A program made the translations under genes and the position numbers. A stretch of DNA of 64,000 bases from Phalacrocorax aristotelis (taxonomy: Eukaryota; Chordata; Aves; Suliformes; Phalacrocoracidae): contig NC_134276.1 in the NCBI RefSeq assembly GCF_949628215.1, positions 103,659,256-103,723,255 of the forward strand, given 5' to 3'. The notes below the pieces were generated by a model, which saw only the letters and a program-made list of their open reading frames with translations, was not told the origin of the DNA and searched no databases. This document shows positions 37,901-49,900 of this stretch, piece by piece (positions within the stretch are counted from its first letter, which is position 1; every line of letters starts with the position of its first letter).

Positions 37901-40900
37901 TCCCGGCAAAAGTATGGCCAATTTATTTTCCTTGAGGAAAGGCTTACTTCTTTTGTTCCCAGAAAAGGAACTGGAAAGGCAGAAAGTTAGCCTAAGGCAG
38001 ACAACCTTCATGAAAAATTTCTGTAGACTGAGATCTTTAGAAAGATCATCCAAGTACAGGGGGAAGAGAAGCTTAAATCTTTATGTAGCATTTCTTTAAA
38101 TGTTAAAGGACTACTCTTACAATGGAGAAAAATTTTAAGGAAGCCACTCATCCCCTTTCTTTGTTTTAATTTTTTAGAGAGAAAATGGGATCATAATAAA
38201 GATAATTTTTCTGTCTAATTTTGAAACAAGAATGCATAAATATACATAGAAATATAAAATAAAGGCAAATAATCTGTGTATCTACTGACTTGTCTCACCA
38301 AAATATTACTGGTTTTAGTGGATTTCCAGGAGAAGGTATACAACAGCCAGTATTTCCTCAACTTGCAAATATGGATCCCTTTCAGCAGCGAATGATGGGA
38401 ATGCAGCAGGATCCAATGCGTCACCAGGTGACTTCAGGCGTTTCCCTTGTCCGTCTGTTGTGTTATGTTTTCCATTTTGTGTTGTTTTCTTTGGTGCCGA
38501 GGTAATAAAGTGGTGTTCCTATTGGTGAAGGGCAAATATGGCTTAGCCCTCCAACTTTCCCAAGCATCAAATTTTTGTTCTCTGTTCTAGTCAAGCTTTG
38601 AAAAACAAGATTTTTATTTTATACACCGAAACGCTTGACCTATTTAATCTTTCTCGGGTTTCTGATCTTTTATTGTGACTTTGGAGCAGAGATACAATTT
38701 AACTTTAGCAAACTGGGAGGGCTAACGTAATTTTTTCTCCTAACTGGAAGTTTTCATGGTTTTTTTCCTCCAAAGGTTCCGCTTCCTCCTAATGGGCAAA
38801 TGCCAGGTTTTGGTCTCCTGCCTACCCCACAGTTTCCACCCATGACTCAACCTGTGATTCCACCAACAGCACCTGTGCAGCAAACTTTTCAGTCTCCTTT
38901 TCCAGTACAGAGTGAATCACACATGCAAAAACCACATCAGCAGGTGAGGACCCCTTGCAGTATACAAACAAACTTAAGTGCTCTAATACATGTCTTTCTC
39001 AAACTTGTATAGTTTGTTCAGGAGGGGAAATTTCATGATAACCATGGACAGAGATGGCTGTGAGGGTACCTCATCTGAGAGAAAGTTGGATAGCTGCTGC
39101 GCTACATTACAAGTCTGGCATTTCAGAAGTCTGGCAAAACTAGCATCTGTATGCTTTATGCTTCCTTTTGTGAAAGACTTTGGATTGCATTTTGTCCTTC
39201 CAGTTCTCTTTCCCTCATCCTCCCTTTCCTGTCCCCATCATGCTTCAGGAATGTTTTGTTCCATGGAATTCCGGCAATGTAGTCTCATTCTGGAGAGAAA
39301 CTATCTGGAAAAGTTGATTTTTAACAGCCTGGTAGATCACTAATATAGTGGAAATGGACTCAGAAGTCTGTAAAAGTTTTAAAAAATAGAGGGGTATGCA
39401 AACACCTCTCTCTTGCTTCTAAGATTTTGGAGGATATTGTTGCCTTGGTAACTGGCTGCTAGTAAAAAGACATCAAAGCGCAAGTCTATTTATGAGTCTA
39501 TACCTTAAAAAAACAAAGCTTCATTTATTTACCTCTTCTGTTCCAAGGAGAGGAAATACTAAGATGAAAAATAGAGATGGAATCAAGCTGTCTTTATACG
39601 GTTACCTGTGATGTCACAGATTCTAGAAATAAGTTCTTGCTTTCCACTTGGAATAAAGGGACAGTTCTCAAGAGTATCTTTGTAGATAGTTTTTTTTAGT
39701 CTTGAATTCTGTTGGATCAGTACATTTTGAGAGACTGCTTGTTTGGATGTTCCCTGCCAGGGTTGCATCATGAAGACCATTTAAAGCTTAGGCAGGACAC
39801 AGTATGTTCTGGAGTGGGGAACTGTAGGGGATTTGGGGTAGGAAGAGCTGTGTTGAACTCACTGGTTTGGGTTTTTTTTTTTGTTGGTTGGTTTAAAGCA
39901 TGTTCTTGCATTTTATGTATTGTTTTTATGACTTGCTGCTTCATTCTTCGAATTTATTGCAATGTAATTTGCTTATATATATAGCTTACAGTAGTTTCCT
40001 ATAACATCTTAGAGAATAGTTTTCTAGTAGACCTTACTGTGCCTGTGATTTTGATGACAGAGCAAGAGCCACTTACTGACGTCAAGGAATATACTCATAT
40101 TCTGTGGAGATACGTGCGGTGCTGAAATTGACTAAAATTTGCAAATTGAAAATGAGAATTAAGTGTAAATTATTTTTGCAGTGGTTGTATTAGGTTCTTT
40201 TAATACTGGATTGTCTACCTATTAGTGACTACAAAGTAGTGGTGAAGCTTCTGAGGAGAGTTGCATTACATTTGAATTACACATATATGAATATTCAGTA
40301 TAATTTTAGTGCCATTACATGTTTTAGTCTAGGCACAAAATGAAATAAAATGCTTGTACTACCTAACTGTAACACCAGTCAACTTAATATTTTAGGATAT
40401 GGAAGTGGAACAGCCACCTATTCAAGAGGGAAAACGGCATGTTTCTGACAACAGAAAGTCAAGATCTAGATCTGCGTCAAGGTATATCTGTGAAAGTTCT
40501 TTTAGTGAGTGTATAAATTATATCAAGGATTGGATTTTGACATAAGGAACTTAAGTGTGTCATGTAGAAAGACTTGAAAACAGTTTACTAATTCTGTACG
40601 AGTACTGAGGAGAGTTATACTGATTATCTGGAGCTCGGAGAATCCGGTACTGTACTGCCAGATCTACTGCGGGGGGTGGTAACTTCTAACTGAGATGACA
40701 GTAAATAGCTGAGAGGTGAGCTAATTCCTTGAACTATTGGTGGAGCTCATTTCCAGTGCCTTAGGACATAATCCTGTTACCTCTATTTCGAGTTGGCTCG
40801 GGTGCCCCAATCAGCACACTTCTTTTGAAGTCGTTTCTTGTAAGTGCCTGGTTGTGCTGTACAAATTGGATTCTATGACTAAATGCCAAGAGACACATGT

Positions 40901-43900
40901 AACAAGAGTCCACTTCAGTTTAATCTAAGGATTCATTACAAGAATTACTGTCTGTGTATTATTCTCTGTGTGGACAACACTAGTGAAATTTCTTGGTAAA
41001 GTCAAAACTGTCAAGGGCTTTATTTGAATTTCTCTTCTGGAAGTCAGAAAAAAAGACACCCTTTGAATCTCTTACCTCTGAGGGGAGTTGTGTATAAATA
41101 CAGCTAAATATTTTATGTACTTCAGTGCAGTGGTAATGAGACACAGATTACTGACTCTTAAGACCTGTGAACCTCTGAAAGTCATCTGCCTTCTAAAGAA
41201 AACTGGGTATCTATGCAGTTCTCTTTTATTGGTAGAGAGTAACTTCATCTCCATCAATCTGAGTAAATTTTAGGGAAGCAGAATATGATAGTTTAGTTTT
41301 GTCTGTGCTCTAAAGACAGTTTTCTTAGGAAGAAATCTGTGATCCAGTATACTGTGGGACTTCATCTGTCACAGAGGCATATTTCACATGCCTCAGCTGA
41401 CCTAACAAATCTGGCTCCAGTATTAAAGCAAAGCTATCTGCTTAGTTACTAGTCTTCTCCTTTGCCAAGTTTCATATGACTTCTTTGAAGGTTTACTCTG
41501 TCTTTCAGGCCTTGAGTGGTTTAGAACTTGAACATTGTGTGAAATACAATTCCACTGGCCGAATTTATTTTTAACCTCTCTTTTCAGTCGTTCTTTGTAA
41601 AAGCAATAAAAATTTTCCTCATATAAGCAGGTGTAATTTTTCTGTGTTAATATGGACATAGTTTTGATAGTGAACTTCAATACAAAATTAATAGAAGATA
41701 ACAAAATGGAACTGTTCAGGTAGAGTGCATTAATAACCTACTGTAATAATTTATTCCAGTTCTAAATGCACGTGAGCTTGGATTTTTGGTTTAAGTGACT
41801 GAACTCTTGCCTGGTTATTTAAATAGATCGCTGAAATAGTTGTCTGTCAATGCCAGGGTCAAAAAGATGGAACGTAAATGGGTTTCCGTTTAAACTAGGT
41901 CACCGAAAAGGAGACGTTCAAGATCTGGCTCCCGATCGCGAAGGTCACGTCATCGTCGATCTCGATCTCGGTCCAGGGATAGACGCCGACACTCTCCTAA
42001 GTCTCGGTCGCAAGAAAGACGTGAACGTGAGAGGGAAAGAGAACGCAGGTCAAAAGGCCTTCCTCAGATCAAGTCGGAAACTGTTAGTGGTAAGTTCACT
42101 CTTTCCCTATATTTTTGATGTAACTCTGCAAATTCTTGCGATACCATTGTCAGATGTTCAGCATCTTCCGGGTTCATGTATGGAATTTTTTTGTCAGTGC
42201 CCAGTATTTTCTTCAATGAATTTTAGAGTTCTGTGAAGTGGAAGATACTACGGTAGATACTACCCCTATGTAAAATGGAATACTAAGACGACAAGCAGTT
42301 ATTTTAGAAAAACAGTAAATGTCAAAGAAATACACTTCTTGTATCTATTAGACTTTTTTTTTAATGTAATACTGACAAGTCCACTTACCTTCAATATATG
42401 ATACCTGCTCAGAATATCCCAGAAGGCAACTCTGATCTGATGTGTGTTATTTAATTTTGTTCCTTTTTCTTGGGTTTAATGCTATTTGATGTGGGTTACA
42501 AGACTCATCCAAACAGAATAGAAGTTAACTATACTGCGATTTATTTTTTGAACAGTTGTAAAGCTGGTAAGAACTAAATTCACCACTCATCCCTGTACTT
42601 CCTTTACTCATAGTAGACAATTTGGCATTTTTTTAATATCTCCAAGTCAGAAATATTTTGGCTGTAAAATGAGGAAAGAAAAAGCTGAAACACCATGGGT
42701 TTTTTTTCCTTCCTTCGAGTCATAGAAGGTAACGCAGATTGGGCAACAAGAAGCTGAGCACATTATTATGATTTTTCTAATGACTCAACGTTGTATGCCT
42801 CTCAAACCTGGAGGGGAGCTTTGACCTGGAAACCACACAGGCTAATGTTCAGATTTCTGAAATAATCCCAGTTTTGACTGTGTTTATAGACAAAATGTAG
42901 TAGTTGTCTTCTGAATATTCCTGGGGAGTGTGGAATCTTCTCTGGAGTCATCAAGTAAAATGAGAACATTCTTTAGTTTTTGTTTCTCTTAGATAAAAAA
43001 AGAGTGTTAACTAGCCAAAACTTGGAGAATGACAATGCCATTAGTTTAAAAGGACTGAGACTTAGTAGCTGTCCATTAAAAGCTTATTGGCAGTGGTGCA
43101 AGATACGCATTTGCCAACACCTCTCCCAGATTCTGTCACATAATGCTTTTCAGGTTTTCAGTTTTATGTCACTTAGTGGGGAAAACATAGATGAGTATTA
43201 AATATTGCTGTAGTAGTCTTCAGTGAATGTGATACTTGCAGCTCATCTGCTATTTTATTACCTGGAAGTGTGAGGTGAGACAAGCATGTTGCTTACTCTT
43301 TCCTGAAAGAAAAAGCTTGTGACAATAGTTTTTCACCTAACTGTAGAAAGAAATGGCATTGAATAGGCCACTAAAGAGGTCAAAAGTTTGGTTGCTCATT
43401 GCCGTTGAATTGTCACTGTGTTCTGGAGGAAACTCTTGCTAGTAGTGGGTGTATCACTGTAAAGGATCTAGTTATCACCTTGCCTGTAAGTACCATCCAT
43501 AACTTGCAATGGTGGCCCGAAGCTTGGATTTCATACTAAGCAGAGTGAGTTACCTTGTTGTGAAATATCCACTGTATGTGTTGCGATATTTTATGGAGCA
43601 TTGTTAGCAGCAAAGCACATTTCTCCATTTTATGAAGATTTGCAGGGGTCACGATCACCTGAACTTGTAGGTCACTTCAATATTAGATAACTAGAGAAGC
43701 TTCTCAGTGAGTACATCCTAACAGTGATTCCGATGTAGTTGCTCTGGTTAACTGTTAATGCAGCTCCAGGCAGGCAAGAAAAATAGGATTCTGTCAAACA
43801 CTCCTGAAGATTAAAATATGTATTTTAATATTAGCTGGCTTTTAAATTTGAGTAACTGATTATTTTAAAATTACTATTTTGGCATTCTGGCTTGTAAAAA

Positions 43901-46900
43901 TGTGTATTTCCAAGTGCGCTTACAATCTCTGTTAACTCTTTGATTGTAGTTTGTAGTACTACGCTTTGGGTAGGACAGCTTGACAAAAGGACAACTCAAC
44001 AGGATGTTGGGAGTCTTTTGGAGGAGTTTGGCCCAATTGAATCAATAAATGTAAGTATAAATGGTGCAGTGTAACCATACGATATCAAAGTAGCTTACAA
44101 AAACTTGTTTCAGACTGTTTTAAGACAGCTTTATTTTTGATATATTCAAATGAGTCAAAAGCTCTCATTTCCTATATGGGTGGTTGTTTTCTAATGTGTA
44201 AACTCAATTCATTTGGTTGCTTTGTAGAAAAACAAGAGGGTAGTTGCTTTAGTTTCTTGCAGTTTAAAAATGCTCTTGGGGGTAATACAGAAGATTATCC
44301 CATTTTCATAAAAGTCATGCTTTCTCTGGAGAGCATTGAATGAGAAAGGGTTATTGAGGAGATGGGTACAGAATTACATACTGCGCTACCAAGTTCCTTG
44401 TGTGCGCCATTTTGTTTGATTATAGAAATGTGGACTCTCAGCGGGTGTTCTTGTTTCTTTTGCTTATTCCTCTGGAGAATTGTTGTTATGCTTTGCGGTA
44501 TTTAAGGATATTTTTATACAGAAATGATTGCTGTTCCGGTAGCTATAAAATTTCATTAAAACAAATACAAAGGAGTGACTGTAATTTTCTTCCTATTCCC
44601 AAATTTTATACAACAACAAAGAAGTTTCTTGTCAAATGCATTACAAATAATAAAAATTATTACAAAACTGCAGATAAAACTTAATGTGAAGGTGCAGCTG
44701 GCAGCTTGTGGTATATGGAATGAAGTGGGATATTAGAGCATCTTGTTTCTTCCAACAAAGTAACTAGTTGCCAGAGCACAGCATTTACATGAACACTACT
44801 GTTTAACAATTTTAAAGGATTAAATAAAGAAGTCGTCCATATTCTCACAGAGAATAGAGTTTAAAACTTTCCACATAAGTTGCTTTTAATTTACTAGGAA
44901 TTTGTATTTCCAGAGGATACTGGCTATCTCAACCTCTTAAACTAACATTCTGTTTCATACTTCCATAGTCCTTTTTGAAACACCTGGTGATGTTCCAGCT
45001 TACTGTAAATGAACACTTGTATGTTGTTCATCACTTTGTTAATGGTCTAGCAAAACCAATTTTGTTTTTTATTAAAATGCAAACAGATGATACCGCCTAG
45101 AGGATGTGCCTATATTGTAATGGTTCACAGGCAAGATGCTTATCGTGCCCTACAAAAACTGAGCCGAGGAAACTTCAAAGTCAACCAGAAATCTATAAAG
45201 GTACCTCTTAGAAAATGTCAGGTGGTTCTAAAGTTATTGTAATTACTCTAACCTGTTTTAATCTCTTCTAGGCTTTTGGTTATTTTAGACTTTTATGTAT
45301 TTTGGATATGGTATTCTGTAAGTTTATAGGAATGGACCACTTTTTTTTCTTGATAAGTATTCTTCCCGTTCTGTAATGTGACTAGTGGAACTTGTATCGG
45401 TTTCCTTGAAAGATTGCCAATAATTGTGTTTTTAACCAACAAAAATGGTGTCCTTTTAGTCATTACAGTGGACTGTAGCTGTGTTTTTCTTGTTGTTGGT
45501 TATCTGTCTTGTGACCGAGTTTTGTTAGATAAGATAATCCTACAAAGAGTACTAATAAATAAGGAAGAACACATTCATTAGTGAAGTTCTTCCTTTTGTA
45601 GAACATTGTATTAGTGTGTGACACTCCTCTGAAGGAAAATAGAATTAATCTTAGTGACTGGGAAACATTTGAAGAAACTGCCTTTATACAGTTTTACAAA
45701 TTGTGTGCAAGATTCAAGCCAAGACATAAGAACTAAGTCCGCTTTAAAAAAACCTCTTATTTCAGAGTTTTGTAACTAGCCTGTTTTTCCTGCTGTTTCA
45801 CTTAGAGCATTCTTTTTGCTTTTTAGCCCCAAATGGTAATGCTGTTTTGTCAGAACTAAATATTAAATCCATTAAAATGGAAGCCTTTTACTGACTACAT
45901 GTATTTTCCCCCCCCAAAGATTGCATGGGCTTTGAATAAAGGAATAAAGCCAGATTACAAGCAGTATTGGGATGTAGAATTAGGTGTTACTTACATACCA
46001 TGGGACAAAGTGAAACCTGAAGATCTTGAAAGTTTCTGTGAAGGAGGAATGTTGGACAACGAAACTCTTAGCCCAGGTAAAGTGGTGCTACATCTTTAAA
46101 TGCTTTTAAAGAATTGTCCTTTGTGCTGATGTACTGAAGTTGGTGTGGCTGACTTTCATGACTCTGAGGTGCATATAAAGTCCTTGAAATGGCTGAGAAG
46201 TGTGGCATGTGTAACCCGTAGATTGGAGAGTTTGTAAGCACTTAAGGACTGTCCCTCATCAGGAGTTGTGCAGCTGTGTTATGGGAGGCTGGGCTAAAAA
46301 TGCATGTGGATACCAGGTGACCTGTCAGCTGCGCTGGTATTTGCCCTTGATGGTAATGCATGATGCGAGTGTGTTAGTTCCAGAGCCAGCTTGGTGCCCC
46401 CACCCTGGTTTGTGCAAGGCACCCCTAGCAAAGGAGCCTGCCTTTGGAGTGCTTGTGTAGCAAATGAGCTGATGGCAGCTTTATGATTTCTGAAAAAAGT
46501 GGCTATAGTTTTCACACCCGTGACATTTTCAGTTGCTTTAGCAAGTCTTGTATTTATAGGGGCCTGATAGAATTCTTGTTATTTTGAGTGTAAGCAGTGA
46601 AAATATCAGGCTTCTATAGTTGTATGAAGAAAATGACACCTGTTACAATCAGCAGCTTCAAATCAATTACAGGCTTCAAGTCAGTATAGAGTTGTTAGTG
46701 GGCTGGCTGTTGTGATTTTAGAAGTAATATTAAATTAATGCAGTACTTAAAAATTGAAATTGCCTTAAATTATTTGAATTGATACTCTAGGCTGCTGTGT
46801 TGGTTTTTAACCATTGTGTGGTGTGCTGTCTAGTTACTGAAACTTTATTCAGGGTTTTGTAATTCTGTCCAATTTGCCCTAATTAGGTAGTGGTTATGCT

Positions 46901-49900
46901 AAATAATAGCATCTCTTCATGATAAATACACAAAAATAAGTCAAGTGTATATTTTAAATGGAAGCCTAAAAATGATAAACATAACCTCAGTGTGTTCCAG
47001 TCTTCTCAATGCTATTCTCTTTCCCATAATGCCCCTTCACTGATCCCTTTTTTCTGCTTCTCTGCCTTGTCCCAGGAAGTTCTGACAAACAATAGGAGCT
47101 GTATTTCTTCTGTACAATGAGTTTAAACCTATATTTGATGTTTTTCTTATTTTGCTGTGAATCTTTGTTGTTCTATTCTCCTTTTCCTTGTTCGAGACTT
47201 GAAAGTGTTGGGGTTTTTTCAGAAATTACTTCTCAAATTAGTGAAAAAGCTGCTGCCTTCTTGCTCCAGAGCAATGGAATGAATCTGTTGAACACTTGTC
47301 CCAAAACAGCCATACTTGTTTGTGTTACAGATAATGTGTTTCAGAGTCCCGGTCGTGTATAAATGCTGTCAGTACAAAGAATTGTTAAATGACTAATGAA
47401 AGGAATAAATTTACTTTTATGTTTAAGTGATTTGCTGTACTGTGTTTAAAGTAATTTGGAGTTTTTAATATCAGAAATACATTTAAGTGCTTCTTAGCTC
47501 TGTGCTGCTCATTATCTGAATATTTTCAATTACATTATTTTTGTAGATATCACAAAGCATGATAGTTTTACATGGCAGTACTTGACTACTTGTCTGCTTC
47601 TACTGAGCTGATACATGTATGTTTGGGTTTGTTTGGTTTTTTTTTTAATAGAGTGGAAGGGGATTCCTAAGAAGGCAGAAAATGAAGTAGCTCAAAATGG
47701 AGGTGCAGAAGCTACACATAATGAACCAGTGTCACCTATACCTAAAGCTTTACCTGTTCCAATTCCTGTTCCCATGCCTGCACCAATAACAGTACCTCCT
47801 CCACAGGTGAGAGTTGCTTCTCATTTGCTCTGGATATCTAAACAAAATCTTACTTTAAAAAATAATTCAGTATGGCAATATGTAAGTTAGAGAGGGAGGA
47901 AATAGGGTGAATGGTGACTAGTTATTTCATGTGTGTTTTTGTCATGTTCTTGTCCCTGGTTAAAAATGCTCTTGTTGCCACAATTGGCTGTGCTGTCAAT
48001 TTATGAAGATAACTTTTCTATGCCATGAGTCAAGTATGCACCTGAAATCCATCATTGGAGTTTCTTCATGTAAAAGAGCCATACAATAGAAGAACGTTTC
48101 TTTTCATCTAAGTCACAGTGGCAATGGAAGAGTTGAAAAAAATGAACCCGTTAGGGTTTGGAGCGTGTTTTGTGCCCAGCAGCAGCAGAGACTCTGGTTT
48201 GATTTCCTTGAAAAGAAATGTAGCTTGCATGTACCAGAACAACCCTGGGAGCTGAGTCAGCACGTGGTTAGTGGGAATGATGGAGGATTTTCTCCAAAAC
48301 CTTGTTGCTGCTTAATGCTAATGTAGGCAGAGTATATGTGTCTCTGCCAGATCTTTATTTGAAGTATTATAGTGACTGTACTTCTAATATCTGCTCTCTC
48401 AGTCCCAGATAAATTACTGCAGTAGATTCTTTTTATTAATGGACTGAATTGCATCTTCTGTTTTATGATTGCTTTTTTTCCTGTTTTCCTAATCAATTTT
48501 CCTCACTGTTGGTTTAAATAAGCTACAGACCTCCTAAAACATGCACATTGTTTTCATGTTTGTTCATATCGTGTATACTCTCTATGAGCAGCCTTTGGGA
48601 ATTTAGTATAAATATTCTCATACTCTTCCTTTGTTGTGATAATGGCTCTTTAGTCAAAGATGGTGCTGTATATGCGTTCACTAAAAGAACACTCTGAAAT
48701 TTTACCATTAGTTTAAGTAGTGTGTAATAATAATAATTCCCTCCAGTGTTTGATAATCTGTATTTCTTTTGGCTTTACTTAATGACAGACGTGTTACTGC
48801 TTTTATAGTAATAGTTTGTTTCTTGTCACTGTTAAAATAGTAATAAACCTTCTCCCAAATGGGAAGAAGTGTGAATAAAACTATTTTACATCTTGAGAAA
48901 ATGGGATTTATGAACTGAAATATGGCAGACACTCAGAAAAGATCAAGAACACGAATTATTTGAAGACATATATAATTTAGCCAAGTATGTGATTTGAGAA
49001 CATAGTATGTTGAATTTGGTGTTGTTTTGACACAGAATTCCTGAAATGCTGTAAGGTATTATTAGTAAATGAACACATTAAATAAAATTTCTCAGTTCAG
49101 AGTGTTTTAAGAGCCATTAACTATATGAAAGAGTAGTGATTTTGTTTATTTTCCTTAAATCCATGCTGAAAAAGAAAGTGGAAAGGAAAAACCAACCAGT
49201 TTCAGAATATATAGGGGGTGCTGAATTCTTGTCCAGGCTCCTCCACTTCAGTTTTTTACTATGGCAAAAAACCCTCTGTCTTCACAAATTCAGGCCAGGA
49301 TCAGAGAACTGTATTTAGTCTTCATCTTTGGTTTCGCTGTGAACTTTCTTATGCTGTCTTATACTTAACCAATGCAGTTGTCTTCTCTGGCCATAAAATG
49401 AGTTTATAATTTGTAAATAGTTCTTAAAGCTTGCTAAGTTCAGCTGTGCTGACGTTAGTGGTGTTAGGAGTAAAAGTAATATGTTTTGTAATATGCAAAT
49501 GTGACCTAATACCTAAAGGAAAAAGCTCATTATATTCCACTTCTTTTGTTTAAATAACTTTGTAGAATACTCTTGCATTTTAATTAGCTGACATATTTTT
49601 GTCCTGTGATACAAGCAGAACTGCTTTCATTTTGTATTTGGCTTCAGTGTTCGGGACTGTAAGAGGTGGGGAGGTTGTTACGAGTGCTGGGTAGCTGCTG
49701 ATGCTGTCCAGCCTGGAATGGCCATCAGTACAGGTATACCAGGTAGCTCAATCCATCTGTCTGGCTGCTCCCCTATTAGCCATGGAAAGCACCCTGCCCA
49801 CCCTGGTCCCCTGACTGGAGAAGCAGGTTTGATGCGTGTGGTATGTCAGAACAGGCTTTATGTGTTGTCCTGATTCAGGCTGCAGTGGTCAGACATAAGG

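Noticed and set aside
41850-42236. Open frame across the RS-domain exon in another frame
   Set aside because: It is a shadow of exon 12, whose true frame is fixed by the RS repeats and both splice junctions.
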